DNA of 64,000 nt, from assembly GCA_039619475.1 (NCBI GenBank), contig CM077115.1, positions 177,328,060 to 177,392,059 on the forward strand. Reading direction: 5' to 3'. Below the pieces are notes generated by a model. The model was given only the letters and a program-made list of their open reading frames with translations. It had not been told where the DNA came from and made no database searches. A program made the translations under genes and the position numbers. This stretch comes from Icerya purchasi (lineage: Eukaryota > Arthropoda > Insecta > Hemiptera > Monophlebidae). Below, one piece after another: positions 12,026 through 25,800 of the stretch (position 1 is its first letter; the number at the start of each line of letters is the position of its first letter).

Positions 12026-13027
12026 ATTTGTATCATTAATAACAGTTACGCTATTTACACCACTAACAACATTAACATTGGAGGTATGTGTCATTATCGA
12101 AAGAAGAGGACGATGCGTACTAAAGTAAGAAATACAGTGGCGCGTTTCAAGTGCTTCGACGTGTCGTGAGATGACGACGCCAATGCACGTAGAATTACGT
12201 GATATGGAAATTGTTGGTTCATTCTTCAGTTCGAGTCCGAATTCTGCGTGCATAAATTCCATGAATGTGGGAGGCCCTCGTAAATCCAAGTTAACTGATC
12301 ACCACGTATGTAGAACTACCGGAATATTGTGGTAACTTAATTAATCGAGAACTTTGAACAAACCTTTTAATTTCACACTTTAAGCTAGCAGTTCAGGAGA
12401 AAGAATTCTTAAATGCGTTCGAAGGAACTGTCTGCCGAGATTTATGTCGATACGAGCAAAGCGCGCTTTCCATTTATAGCGCCCTCGTGCGCTATCGATA
12501 TCTTCTCGACTCGAATTTCCGACTTATCGAATTTTAATAAATCGTGTTCAACAGATTGTCAAGCGCCCGAATATGCCATGTTTTCGCAGATGCCCGACCG
12601 AAATGCGTTTCGTTCGAATAGCGATACTACGCGGAAAACTGCTATTTCGATTGACTGATCATTTTCGATCCACGTTTTCGGTAGCAAGGGTAATTTGCAG
12701 CGCGACAGCACAAAATCTGAACTGATATCGGAAGAATTAGCGACTGAGAAACGCTTCAAACTTTTCTACATCTGTTGTTTTCGAACCAAAATTCTTCGCT
12801 ATTGCACAATTTGTCGTACCGTTTCTGTTTCCGCAATTCGCGTTTGCGCTTGGTAGCGGTTTTCCTTTTTTGGAAACATAATGAATACACGTTTTATTAC
12901 TGTGCAGGTTGATGAATAAAAAGTTCCACCATAGGAAGAAGCATGTAAAGACTATGCTGCTCATTTAATAATACCATGGAAACACAAAAAAAGTATTATT
13001 TATACCATATGTATATATATATAGGTG
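12026..13027. other. Non-coding or unrecognised, locally less AT-rich
   Basis: 12080-12860 has higher GC than its surroundings and is open in several frames on both strands (for example 12413-12658 plus, 12559-12759 minus), but I recognise none of the translations. A (TA)n run sits at 13011-13022. Confidence 0.3.
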
Positions 13028-13640
13028 TATACACATAGGTTGTCCGAAAAAATTCGAGACTGAGCCGATATTTCTGGAACCAGGCACGCTAGCGACAATA
13101 CGCCGACTAGCCAAACAGGTGTACGACAACATATTCAAAAATCAAATCTCTAGGTGCAGTAGAAGGCGCACGAGAACAGAACGCGCATACTGTGTAAGAA
13201 GTGACCAATTTTTCAAGAGAAAAAAAGACACAAGAAAAACGAAAAAAATTCATTTACATTCGGTATGAAACAATCAGCTATTCTATTTCGAAATAACGTC
13301 ACTAGTTTTCGAGACATCTGTCCCACCTTTCGCGCCATTTTTCAGAAATAGTTTTGGCAAATTCGGCCGGAGGGATCGCCTTGAAGACGGTTTGACAATC
13401 AGTGGTCACGTCTTCATTGCTCTCGAACTTGCGCTTCGTAGGCGGCTTTTCAAGAGGGGAAACAGCCAGAAATCGCACGAAGCAAGATCTAGACTGTATG
13501 GCGGATGGGGCAGGACTTCAACATTTCGGTTCGTGAGGAAGTCGATAGTCGTATGAGCGGTGTGCGGTCTCGCATTGTCTTATCGAGATCCATTTTCGTT
13601 ACAAGACACGAACAACACTATCAGTACAACGTTGCGACCC
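13028..13640 (-). pseudogene. mariner (DD34D) transposase fragment
   Basis: The minus-strand reading gives 'DNARPHTAHTTIDFLTNRN' and then 'PPYSLDLASCDFWLFPLLKS'. The Asp of DNARPHT and the Asp of SCDFW are separated by exactly 34 residues, the mariner signature. A second frame continues 'ESNEDVTTDCQTVFKAIPPA' and 'ISEKWRERWDRCLEN'. The string ataggttgtccgaaaaaatt at about 13034 resembles a mariner terminal repeat. The N-terminal half, including the first catalytic Asp, is lost and there are frameshifts. Confidence 0.85.
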
Positions 13641-13772
13641 TACGTGTTTTATATATAAAACTCGGCCTTTCGGAACTGGAAAGGGGACAAGCCTCCTTCA
13701 CCCCCAGGTTTAGTTCTTCTATAATTCTTACAGAAGAGTAAACTTTTTCATTGGCTACACCGTTCAACAAAA

Positions 13773-13830
13773 TTTTTTCGTTACATTTTCGTTACATATT
13801 TCATTACATAAAATTGTGACATTTTTTTGG
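13773..13830 (-). repeat. Partial copy of the 42.5 kb MITE
   Basis: The reverse complement of this stretch nearly matches the interior of the MITE at about 42588-42642: aatgtcacaattttatgtaa, then two taacgaaaa-type blocks. The MITE termini are not found here. Confidence 0.55.
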
Positions 13831-14639
13831 GACAAATTTCGTGATTTTCCTGATGATCCCTGGCGTAAAAATAGCATGGCCATTAAGATGTATATATTGT
13901 AATGTGTTCATTACATGATACAAACAAATTTCGGAGGTCGCGGTGAGAGAATGCATGTTTGTGTGTTATGTGATCTGGTTGTCGGTTGGTGGTGATTGGA
14001 CCAGCCAGCGGCGACGCCGATTGAGTTGTACGTCAGGATGATCTGTGCATAGGTGGCGAGCCGTCATCGAGAAAGAAATTAAGCCCGTAGAAGAAAAAGG
14101 AAAAGGCAGTTGGTCGATCTGTTAACGACCGTATACTTCTGCACAATGATAAATTTTTCAAGAACAATTTTTGACTCTAAACTCTTCGGCATTCTCACCT
14201 AGCTGGACAGAAATAAGGATGTCTTAAATTTAACCCTATAATCAGGTATTGCTTAGACTGAATGTACAATTTTCGTCCAAAATATCTTGTAAACTTCTAT
14301 GAATCCTTTATCTTCTCAAAGGTCAGTTAAAAGTATTAGATGTGTTCATCCACTCCGCATTAAAAACTATTGATACTTTCCACTATTGTATTATTTAATC
14401 TACGCTAGATGTACCTTCTATTACACGGGAACACCTTTGCCTTTATAGGCTACTGCCCGTTATCCTAGTATTTTTTTTTTCAATAATAATGTTATTTTTT
14501 TCGGGTAAAAATAAATAATATATTAGTAATATCCTGTTTTGTTTTGTTTTTAAAGGTTAGCCGAAAAATGGAGTCAATCCTGCAGATTGAACAGATTATA
14601 AAAGGAAGTAGAGAAATATGAGAAGCTAATTTGGTTGAA
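13831..14639. other. Non-coding, nothing recognised
   Basis: 13925-14110 is GC-richer than the surroundings (ggttgtcggttggtggtgat, ccagccagcggcgacgccga) and may be the 5' region of a retroelement. I cannot assign it. Confidence 0.3.
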
Positions 14640-16060
14640 TACTAACGAAACGAAAGTAGCAATAGCAAGGAGGACGAGAAACGAGAAAAGCGAGAGTATG
14701 AAAGGAATACTTTTAGTTTCAACAGTTCGGAGTAAAAATATAAACGCTCAGTTAAAAGGGAAAAATATTCATATAGGATATGGCTGACGTCACATACTAA
14801 ATGACAGTTATAGGAGTGCAACAGACAATAAGGAGATATAGCGGAAGATAATATAGCTGAAATCACCGAGCAACTAAGGAATAAGACGATTAGGCAGTGA
14901 AGCTTGAATGGATTGGTTCAACGAAGTAGGATTAGAGAAAAATTAATTATAACCATCAATGACAATCAGAAGAGAAGGGGAGAAGATTAAGAGCTGAAAA
15001 TTTTTCGAAAAGAGGACCATCTTGTGCTGTAGTTTGAGCTAAAGAATTGATTAATTCGTTTCCAGCAATATCAACGTGGCCAGAAACCTACAAAAAATCG
15101 ATTTGGCATAGAATATTTAGAAAGAGTAGCGTAAATTATAAACGAGTTAAGATAATAAGGGAATCATATAAGTAAGAAAGAGAAGGGGAACAGATGTCTA
15201 AGAGAACACTTTTACGATCGGATATTATTAAGTATTTATTAGAATTTTGAGATCACGAAATGAATAAAATTGAATAGATTTCAATTATTTCATGTGGTAA
15301 AGACCGGACAAAAGAAGGACAGTTTAAATGATTTAGAGTAGCCTGAAACTAGGAGAACGAAAGAGACGCCAACACCATGAGAGCTTTTAGACCCGTTGGT
15401 AAAGAGATCTATAGACTGTGAATAGTGTGAGTAAATTCCGGTTAAACAATTTCAGGTAAGAGAAACTATGTAGAAAGAGGAAGGGAAGATAAACTGGGCA
15501 AGTCAAAAGAGAAGTATGGAAGCTTTTCATAAGATATAGGGAGAGAACTTAGCGATAAAAGAAGAGGAACTTTTTTAGCAATAAAACATTAATTGCGAAA
15601 AACCGATATATATACAACTGGATACGATTAGAAGACGAGGTAGAAAGATGTTTAATTAAAAAACGATAGCCGAGAAGAGATCTAGATAGGGAAGAAATAA
15701 CGCGGAAAAGAGAGGATTTTAGGATTCCAAGGCAAAGACTCAGACAGGAGTACTGGCCAGCTTTAGAAGAAGCAATCCAAATGTGGTCCTATCAATAAAT
15801 GAACAATAATCAATTCTGGAGCGGATAATTATTTTATAAAGCAGGAAGAGGGATTTAAGAAGTTTCTTAAAGGAGGAAGAATGTAGATGATTAATACACT
15901 GATACATAAAAGGAAAGACGACTGTTAAGGAAAATCTCTAGATAGCAGAAGTGATTGACTGGAGGGATTGAACATTCATTTAAGAATATATTGATGCGAG
16001 TTGGATTGAATGAACGAAGGCTAAAAACTAAACAGAAGTACTGGACGGGAAGATGTCAGG
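14640..16060 (-). pseudogene. LINE-A fragment: RT end, RNase H, C-terminal motif
   Basis: Read from 16060 down: the RT C-terminal block 'LYKIIIRSRIDYC' (about 15840); RNase H start 'SIDLFTNGSKSSHGVGVSF' (about 15410); 'LIISDRKSVLLDI' (about 15225); RNase H end 'VSGHVDIAGNELINSLAQ' (about 15070); C-terminal 'CDVSHILYEYFSLLTERLYF' (about 14790). The usual RNase H Asp in TDGS is Asn and frameshifts are present. The 3' tail is missing. Confidence 0.85.
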
Positions 16061-16109
16061 ATGCAGATCTGAAAAAGCGAATTGTAGTATAGACAGTGAG
16101 TTATTAAGT

Positions 16110-16295
16110 ACCTATTTGTTGAGCTTGGGCTTCCTATTCCTTATTGTATTTCCTATATCCTACCAGTTATTCTCGCTATGTGTTCCTTTTTAGCGAAGAT
16201 TTCTGTTCGGATTAAAATATAACCGACTTCTCTCCTTACTATTTGTTTCTGGTTGAAGTTCCTTGGTTGACGAGCCAAAGAGAAAAAAGAAAAAA
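16110..16295 (+). pseudogene. LINE-A 3' end, short
   Basis: Encodes 'LGLPIPYCISYILPVILAM' and 'FLAKISVRIKI' then stop, the terminal residues of LINE-A. The 3' UTR ends 'ttccttggttgacgagcc' (to 16276) with an A/G-rich tail. It lies head to head with the minus-strand copy ending at about 16060. Confidence 0.8.
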
Positions 16296-17436
16296 AGACG
16301 TTGTTCATCGGAACATGGAATATGTTTTTCACATGTAAATAACTAATTATTTCATAATATTATAAATAAAAAGAATTATAAAGATAAAATATTCAAAGCA
16401 AAGAAAATCGAAAGAACAAGCGAAAGAAATAAACATAGAGCCGGTTTTTAGAACCTGTGTCGAAATTAAAAACGTTTTGAAAAATGCTAAAGATAGTTTA
16501 CCTAATTTACTTATTGCTGGTGTTTATACGATTACATGTTTTTTTCCCCCCGGAAAGCAGACAAACAAAACCAGAGTTGATGGAATAAACTGTTCAAACG
16601 TGAAGGAAAAATCGCGCGCGATGTTTCGACCCTTAAAATTGAATTACACGTTAATATTTTATTTAACTTATAATGAACGAACAGTGAGAAAGAATCTTTT
16701 ATTGCGCATCAGGAAAAGTTAGCGCATCACTAATTTTTTATCAGTAAGAAGCTAAAAGCGTATTTTGCGTTGATTCTTTCTGACGCATTCGATATCGTTG
16801 TGGGGTACCGAAGGAAAATGAAATAAATTCAAAAGAGAGCGAAAGAAACATATCTAAGTGCAACTGACTGGAAGTAAACACGTCGTGACCGTCATGTACG
16901 TGAGCTAAACGAATTCTTATCTTATCATCAAGTTTAAGCGATAATGTGGAATAAACAGTTTCAGTAGGTTCAATTTGGCACACTTGAATTAGATCGTTTA
17001 AAATAATAAAGGAAAATGCCGCTAACATATTCATCCGAGGATTGTAAACAGCAAAAATACACTAGAACTACCGAAGTTCCTAGGAAAAACTTAATAACAA
17101 ACTAAGTCAGAAATGCACAAGTAAAAACATGCTACCTTTTTAAAACTAAAAATTGAATATTTTAAGTTGCTAAAAATTCAATGGCGGAAAAAAGATACAT
17201 TTATTTTTTCGCTTATTTACTTTTTACGCAGATGTACATTATGTTTGATTCACAGAGGATTGAAAGGACCAATTATATAGAGCTGCTTAAGAGCATAAAA
17301 GAAACTCACACATATCGTTAAAAATTTGAACATAAAATAAGCTTCAATCGCTTTTGCTTTATTTTAAAAAATATATTTTTTGTAATCAGAGATCAAAGTT
17401 ATTTACATACTGCAAATTATACATATTTGTATGTAC
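16296..17436. other. Non-coding or unrecognised
   Basis: The minus-strand open frame 16741-17034 has mixed composition but no motif I can name. The rest is AT-rich. Confidence 0.3.
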
Positions 17437-17470
17437 TAGCTGTTGTTACCCACGGCTTCGCCCGTGTACT
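17437..17470. repeat. 'CTAGCTG...CCCACGGCTTCGCCCGTG' repeat end motif
   Basis: The string ctagctgttgttacccacgg cttcgcccgtg is a variant of a motif found at the ends of abundant dispersed repeats in many invertebrate genomes. The GC-rich part can fold on itself. Only this end is recognised, and the parent element is not identified. Confidence 0.4.
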
Positions 17471-17639
17471 AACAGCCGTTTAAATCTGTACTAGAAATTA
17501 ATAAAAAAGAATTTAACTCGAATTTATACACCTATATATGCTATAGTGAACCATTTTTTACATCTTTAATTTATTTTATCCTACTTTTTTAAATTGGTGC
17601 TTTTTTTGTAAAATATTCATTAGAGTCGCACTCCCTTTT

Positions 17640-18555
17640 CCTGCTCATGTATTGACCGATGATTCCGGGAACGAGGATGACGTGGATGGTGCGTTTACTG
17701 CCCCGTCGCTTCAGCATTCTGAGTCCTTCCGATTTCCTTCCTTCTGCCACTATCTTTTCTGCCGAGTTGATCGCCATTCTTCAGGCTATCTCTTTTATTT
17801 CCTCTTTAAGCAGGCTTTCCCAATTCCTCATAATTTCAGAATCTAAAGGCGCCCTTCAAGTCATATCCTCTCCTCCTTCACATTCCTCTGATAGTATTAT
17901 TCTCTTAATTCGTTCTCTTAACACCACTTTGCAGTCATCCCGCTCTATTCTTATTGATTTTTTATAGATCCCCAGTCATTCCGGAATTGACGGCAATGAC
18001 GCAGCTGATTCTTTAGCTCTCCTTGATTCTTTCTTCAACTATTTCCCTTCTTCAGACATCCTTTCCTTATCGAACCTCCAATCACGCCAAACTTTGGCGG
18101 GACATTTATCCCTCCCTATTTTCCAGTCATCATTCGCATTGCCGCTTTATTCAGCCGATTCCTCGTTCCCTGTCTTGGTTCCATTCTCTTCCTTTCGGTC
18201 GTTGCTCCCCTATTATCTCCCTAATTCGTTTCCGAATCAATCATTCTCTGCTCCCCTCTTCTCGCTTTCGATTTGCTCTGCCGCCGTCTCCTTATTGCTC
18301 TCTTCATCACATTTCTTCGAGTGTCCTGCTCTTCTTAATGAACGCTCCCTTTTGTACGGCTAGCTCTTGATATTAGGTCTTCCTACTCCCTATAACGCTT
18401 CCTTTGTCCTCTCCTTTCCTTCATCTTCTGTGGTGGCTACACTGCTGTCCTTGTTGCGTCCATTTCTGACCACCTAGCTATTTAGTTTTATAGCTTAGCT
18501 TTTCCTGTTGTTGGGTCAATGCCGCTGGTGCGCTCACACACAAAAAAAAAACAAC
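17640..18555 (+). pseudogene. LINE-A fragment: RNase H, C-terminal region, tail
   Basis: RNase H begins in an altered TDGS context ('TDDSGNEDDVDGAFTAPSL'), continues 'FSAELIAILQAISF' with the conserved Glu, then 'ISESKGALQVIS' where Glu replaces the usual Asp. It reaches 'IPSHSGIDGNDAADSLA' just after an in-frame TAG that replaces the expected Trp. The C-terminal segment (18200-18450) has 'IRFRINHSLLPSSRFRFAL', 'LNERSLLYG' and 'LGLPTPYNASFVLSFPSS'. The 3' end is an A-run at 18540-18549. Confidence 0.85.
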
Positions 18556-19209
18556 ACAGCATTCATTCATTTTACAAACAGCATGTTTACTTGCGCAATA
18601 GTTTTTTTCCGCAGCTTCACCAACGGATTTATATATCTTCAATTTTTTCTCTTTTTCGTTTTGCGGTGAATTCTGTATTTTTATTAAAGATTTATTTCTT
18701 CTATTCAGTTTTTCTTTCTTTTTTTGAAATCATTAATACAATAATTAAAACAATCCTTAAATACATTATACAACGGTAGTGGACAAGCGGTTTTAAAATC
18801 TGAACGTAAATAACATTTTTGCGGTATAGAAAATATTGAAACTCCCGTTGCTGGATACTTTATTCATTTCTCTGTAACCTTAATATACTTTTTTATACAA
18901 CATTACTAATACGCTACATAGTTACTAAATTGTACACCGAAATATTTGAAAAAAATTTAAAGACCACATTACAAATGTAACGTTTTTACATAATTAACGT
19001 TTATAATTAACCCCTCCCTAAAAAGAAACACATCTTTACGCTACAAACCTGCTTTCTGCGACTTCATCTTCTGTATTGAAATACTTATTAGAGTTAATCG
19101 AGCTCCATATCTGAAAATCAAATTACGTTCATCGCTACAATCATTTGGTTTTTACTCCTTTTTGACCACTCCATTTTCCTTACACCATATTCACTTATTT
19201 TATAATCTG
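18556..19209. other. AT-rich non-coding, nothing recognised
   Basis: No repeat or coding motif identified. Confidence 0.35.
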
Positions 19210-19560
19210 TCCATCTATATTTTCCCTTGATCCTTGGACTTTATATGTGCAAAACGTTTATATTTTATTTTTTTGGTGTTTTTTTTTGTACCATTTTTAA
19301 CTGTAATGGTCATACAGCACATGGGCCAGGGTAAAAAGGCTATTTCATAATTTACGATGCTGTAAGATAAGGGAAAAAATAGAACATCATTAGCAAAGAA
19401 TAAAGAAAGGAAGCTTATAGAAAGTGATGCCACAAAAGTATTTATAGTATAGATATTAAAAGGGGTAGGACTACGAAAAGTTAGACCTTCCTCCTAGCAA
19501 AAAATCACGACTGATAACTACGACACTAAACTCCCTCACTCCCCAGTAATCCAAACTAAA
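19210..19560 (-). pseudogene. LINE-A RT core fragment
   Basis: Encodes 'LFANDVLFFPLSYSIVNYE', an RT active-site block (normally ADD; here AND) like 'DILLFTSSHDILAANE' of the long LINE-A copy. At DNA level agtatagatattaaa-gtagg (about 19447-19470) matches 24567-24590 in that copy, which confirms the family. Confidence 0.6.
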
Positions 19561-22500
19561 GGGACATACATATTCCTTCTAACCGCATAAGAAAAATGAA
19601 CATCAAATTTCCTCAGAAACGTCCTACACCTCATATCAAGATAATGATCGAGTACTGTTCTCATTTTTCAAGCGTCAGAGCAGTCATTCAGCACTTTTAG
19701 TTCCAGCAGAGTTGGTCTAGTTACCGTTCCATTTGAGAAGCATCTACATCACTGCACATCGACAGCTCTCTTCAGAAATACATGACATTAGCGGCGACCA
19801 TCCACATTTATTGCTGAACAATGCTTATCTGAACAACCTGGTCACATTCTGGTCATCCAGCATTGCGAATAATACTTTCAACTCCAGTAGCCTTAGCCAT
19901 CATTACAAGTAGCGCGAAGAGAAGGCTGTATATTATAAATCGCTCTTTTCACATCACCAGCGGTAGTCTGATCACCAATTTGCAGTTGGGCAACTCCACC
20001 GTCACTGCGGATCCACTTTTTCTCAGCACCTTAACGACGCGTCAGTCTCATACAGCTTTTAATTCTGCAGTAGCAGCAGTATCAACAAAGCACAATTAGT
20101 GCGTTTTAGAATATTCCAGAAAATAAAAAGATATTTCGCTGTTTCGTCAACTTTATTGTAAAATGTTATGAAGTATATTTTATTCAACTGCTTTATTCGC
20201 CAATTATTTAAACAAGGTTCTTCAAATTCAATTTCTCGAATACTAAGCAACTCATTGTTAGAATGTTCTTTTCTTACCTTTCATTAATTATTCGCTACTT
20301 CTTTAAATAGCGTTATTACATTTTTTCAACTAAATGATAAACAGTCTGTTAAACAGTGCCTGCAACACAAGAAAGAGGAAAAATTCAAATATTACAGATA
20401 AAAACAAAGCACAAAATAATGAGAAAAAAAAAGATCTTGAAGATATCATACATATTTTATTCTCTAAATTATAAGTACATTCGCACACATCTTTATGAAA
20501 ATGTATTACCGTATATTGCAGTGTATGAAAGTTATATCGTACTTCGTACCTTTCTACGGAATTAATTTTACAATGTGATATTGTAACTATCATCGCTGGT
20601 GGCAACAGAATATTTAACTTCTACATGTTAATTACTGAACGATTTTGTTTCTTTTACTATTTAAAAATTTATATTTTTTCAAATAAAAAATATGTAGAAT
20701 CTAAATTCGCCCCCCTCTATAAATCCTAAATCACGTGCTCGTAATACGGTTACTGTTATAAATGTGTTCGATTACGTTCTAACCGAATTAAATACTTAAA
20801 TTCCACGTGAAGTGTACTTGAATAAATAATTTAAACCGATGAATAATTTTCTTCGTCGTTACTACACGAAACGTCAACATAATAACTCGTCATCGTTAAT
20901 TTCTCCGCTTCTTGATAAGAGGAATTTATTCCGCCCTTGCGGGTTATAATATTTCCTGAAGAGTAAACTGGAAGAGAAAAGTAATTCCACGCATTTCGCC
21001 TCGTTTCGGCGAAAAGTATTTAATAAGCGGGAAAATTTATAAAATAAACGTTTCCAGTAGTCAATTATATTTTAATTAGGGCTCGTGAAGTTGTTCATCG
21101 CACATCAGAAAACAGAAACCAACATTGCGTGAGTACGCATACAATGCTTCCGTCATGTAACACGTGCATCCACACGCGCACACATTCACACGCGCACACA
21201 CACACACATAAATATCATTATCTGAACTTTACAATTTTGCGGTTTATTCAAGAGGATCCAATTTTACACGCTTTTAGCAATTTAAACAAAATAGATAACA
21301 AAACAGTAAACATTTCACCGGGATGTTATTATTAACTCCAAAATTACTTCGCATAAATTAGGCTATCCATTCTGTCTACATAGATCTGCAGATATCTATA
21401 ACGTTACTTTGGCTCGAAACTAAATATGAACAAAGCTTACCTTCACTAAACACTTTTTTTTTTTCAAGCCGGTTGTAACGTGAAGATTAATTAATAAATT
21501 AACTAAAATAAAGCAGTATCCAGCATTAAAGCTGAATATCTCAATAATCTTTTATAGAGCAGAAAATCTTGGCAATCCACTCAGACAATCAGGTCACAAT
21601 GGAAAATGTTTTTCTATTCACTTTTTAAATGTTACATTTTTTACTATTTTCACGGACGGCATTATACACCTGTAGTCTCCTCAGCATTAGACTTTTTGTT
21701 AATGACTTAAATATTTTAATGAACACAAATCATAATTCGATCCAAAAACCATTAGTACTAAATTAGTATTCTTTTTCCACTTTTAAAACTACTTGTGTCG
21801 ACTTTAGTTAAAAACGATTGAAATTCTTTATGCCTGTTCTAATTTTAATTTTATTTTATATTACTTATCCTAATCAATTTCACTTGGTAAATGAGCTCGT
21901 CTAGCGGGAGCCACTTGAAGTCGGTATTTATTTTTTGTAAAAAAGCATTATATCATTGTAATTATTTTATTTTTCCCTCAGAAAACATTTAACTTTTTGC
22001 TAAATTTCGTACATCGTCTTTCCCAGTGATCATGAGATTGAAAGATAAACCAAATTCAAATACTAGCAAAAAAAAATAATGGAAAAGCAACTCTAATCCA
22101 CAAAATTTATTATAATCACTGCATTGCATATTGTCGTTTGAAACGTGATTTTTAACAGTCCATAAACACCGGTAAATATTCGCACGTTTCCTATAAATGC
22201 TAGATTTTTTTTGAAAATAGCGAACATACGGAAATAAATATGACAACTATGCTGCTACACGTGTATAATTTTGATTTCAAGCGTGCGCAGATTATCGGAA
22301 AATAAAAGTTAAATGCCATGGGTTAAAAAGCGTGATAAAGTTCGAAGCGAGAAATTTATGTGAACGACCGGTCGAAATTAAATTTTCTTTTCCACAGGAA
22401 ATATAGCCGGAAACGCGGTGTAATATTTCCAGTAATATTTTCGATATATACATAACAAGAGAGGTAATAAAAAATAATTGTTTTCTCTGACGGTGATGTC

Positions 22501-22810
22501 ATAAATTTCACATCTCGAGCTGGAATAGAAAACAGAGGTGGTTATTAAAGTTCCTTTCGAACGTAGCGGAGAAAATACAAGGCGATTAAACACTATAAGC
22601 CGAAAAACATTTATTAACAATGTCACAATCGTAAAATAGATTCGGCATCGGAATAAATGTTGAAATTCGATTTCAGTCGAAAATATAGATAGATGATGCG
22701 GTGGACGCATATATCCAATGATTACCGAAAATTTCTGGAATCGGTTCTATATTAAAAATAAATAAAGGGGTAAAGTTTTTTCCTTATGCTATAGTGCAGG
22801 GAAAATTTTG
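19561..22810. other. Unrecognised sequence, partly higher GC
   Basis: 19640-20100 and 20720-21060 are less AT-rich than average and may hold conserved non-coding or exonic sequence, but I find no exon with matching splice sites. The rest is AT-rich. Open frames at 20330-20605 and 22378-22710 show no motif. Confidence 0.3.
21165..21211. repeat. (CA)n-rich microsatellite
   Basis: Imperfect run of cacgcgcacacattcacacg type repeats ending in a clean (CA)n tract. Confidence 0.9.
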
Positions 22811-22814
22811 ATCA

Positions 22815-25800
22815 ATTTTCGGTCAAAAACCTTTACCCAGAAACAATTAAAGGAGGAAAGAGTCGATTATAGTGTAATCTGATCAGATATCGTTAATAAA
22901 AAATTGCAAGAAGAATTTGTGGAGAAAGCTAATTAACTCTGTAAGAAGCAGGAAGCCCAAGAAACTGGAGTACAAAGCAAAGCGTTTCGCAGAAGGAGAT
23001 GAACAGTTAAAGAACACATTATCCGCGTCGCAAACAACTTCATGATTTGTATTGAAAAGACAGTGAGGGGAGAAAGCCAACGAAAAGCAAAAACGGAAGG
23101 AGGGCAGTAGAAAATGGCCAATACGCAGGCAAATAATGAAGACAGCAACAGAACGGCGAATTAAAAAGGAAGAATCATGGATCAGAAAGACTAGGCTGAA
23201 CAGACAAAAGGAGCAATTGTTAGGAAAAGGAGAAGCGTATAATATATGTACAACCAAAATTAAAATCTGAGATGAAAACTTTTACTTAATAGAGGCAGAT
23301 TAGAGAATAGGATTTTATTAATAAAAAAGCTAATGGAAGCGGTAACCTAAGCTAAAGAATCAGTCGTCTCATTATCGATAATGCCTCAATAGCAAGGCAC
23401 CCAAAGCAAATCAATGTGCATCGAATGGAAAAAAGAAAAAATATGAACCAATAAACGTATGCGAAAAATAATAAAGTCTCAAAGATGTCCAAAAAGGGGT
23501 GAACGGATGACCTGAAGAGCACTTATGAAGTTAGAAATAACTAAATAATTAGAAGAAAAACGATTAGAAGCAGTGAAAACGATAGATTGTAGGATAACCA
23601 TCAACTCGTTTATAAATAAGAAACAAAAAGAAGAAAGATGAAAAGAACCCGATATGTTGAAATCTGAAAGAATAAAAGAAGTTTTGACACCGTCAGACTC
23701 CCTCAACTATCAGTAAAAATGGTCACATTTGAAGGAAATAAGGAATTGATAGTTCTATAGAATATTTGTTTAATTAAAGCTTGGTGAAGGGATTTAGAAA
23801 ATAAGGATAGAATAAATACTTTAGGAGAACGATAGAAGTCAGTTAGTTGAAGGAAAAATAGATGAAACTATTAAAGAAAATTATATGAGGCCAAAATGAA
23901 CTAAGACGAAGATAAATAAAAGATAGGATAGGGTAAACGCAAGTGTAAAACGTTTAACAAGGAAGCGATAGTCTAAATAGAATCTACGAATGGAGGGTCG
24001 GTGTATTAGATTCGGCAAGTATAACTAAATTTGGAAAGGATTTAAGAACACTGAGATAAAGTCAAGACAACAATTTTGTATTATATCTAATTTAGAGAAT
24101 CGGTACTTAGAAGCATAGCCATAAATAAAAGAATAATAATCAACTTTGGAATGGATAGTAGGTTGTAAGGATCACTACCCCATTTAATTGGGGACAGGGC
24201 TTTCAACAAATTTAACCTTTTAACAGAAGAAACGAAAAGATATTTGTTCAGTTCGGAAAAGAACAAACGACTATCAAGGAAGATACTAAGATAACGGAAG
24301 CAATTAACACGAGAAAAAGATATATTGTTCAAAGATAAACTAACAACAACAGGATTATAAGGTCGAAGGGTAAATACAATATAAAAATATTGGGGAGGGG
24401 GGGAGAGAAATCGAGGACTGAGGAAAGAGAATGTTTCAGCATAATGAGAAATGAATTAAGCGCTTCATTGGCTGCTAGTATATCATGAGAAGAAGTAAAA
24501 AAAAAGAATGTCATCAACAAGGAATAAAGAAAACGAATTTAAACGAAGAAAATCAATACAAATATAGTATAGATATTAAAAAAAGTAGGACTGAGCGAGG
24601 AACCAACCCCTTCTGAAGCGAAGAAAAATGGAAAAGAGAGATGACTAGAAGGATTCAACAAAAGATTAATAATAAAGGAAAGGAATTTCACCGGGATGTT
24701 AATTGCCGTCATTTCCTCTTTAAACCTTGGTAGATGAACATGATTAAAAGCACAGGAAACAATAATGAAAAAAGCCACGGTGTAGTGTTTTTGAATAAAA
24801 TATTTGCATATATGAGAAACAAGAATATTAATACAATCGGGAGGACCAATACACTAGGTCGAAAGCGGAACGTGACTAGGAAATACATATTATGTTCCAG
24901 CCACCAAACAAAGCGCTTGTTTAGCATACCATCAAACAGTTTTCTAATGCAGCATGCTAAGGAAATAGGACACAGAGAAGAATTCTTTTTAGGAATGGGA
25001 ACGATGATAAATGAATTCCGGGATGGAGAAATTGTACCCTTGGGAAAGAAAGAATTAAAAAGATTGAGAAGAAAACTAAGGAATTATTCAAAATGGTTTT
25101 TAAGGATAGATACGGTGTACCATCAAGACCTGGAGTAGAGCTGGTAAATTTTAAAAATAGAAACTTAAATTCATTAATATTAAAGACAGAGGTTAGAAAA
25201 TGAGGAGGAGAATTTTGCAGAAAAGGAATAGAATACAATTCATCAAAAGAAGGGAGGATAAGCCAGAGCAACAAAATCAATTAACGAATTAGGCCATCGG
25301 CTGACATGTTAAAATTAGAAGAAAGCGCCGAGGATGGAAATTTAAAATATCCAAACCATTCTCCAAATATGTGCAAGGGGAGAAGTTCTAGTGAAAGAAG
25401 AGCAGAAATCCTTGCAAGAAGACTTCTTCGACACTTTTTGAATAAGACTATTTATGGAAAATTTTCGATCTCGAAATTAAAACGAAAGATTTCAAAGATG
25501 GTACGACTATGTTCATGAGCGACTTTACATATGGAATACAGTGAGAAGAAGAAAACAGAGAGCGGAGAGACAATGTAAAATGTAAAAAGGAATCATAAAG
25601 AGGTATGGAATTATCGTCAAGTTGAGTATTAGGAAGTGACGAATTAACAAGGGAACGGAACAGACACTAATTTATTTTATAGAGATTTATCGAGAATGCA
25701 GAAAACTGAAATAAGCTGAAAAAGAAAAACCAGAAACATGGTTACTATCATAAGATCCCGCAAGGATTCGACAATTATAATAGAAAGACCAATAAAGGGA

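Noticed and set aside
20330..20605. Hydrophobic minus-strand frame of 91 codons
   Set aside because: Low-complexity Phe/Leu tail from A-rich DNA, no start context or splice support.
22378..22710. 110-codon minus-strand frame
   Set aside because: No motif and no splice context; length is plausible by chance in this sequence.
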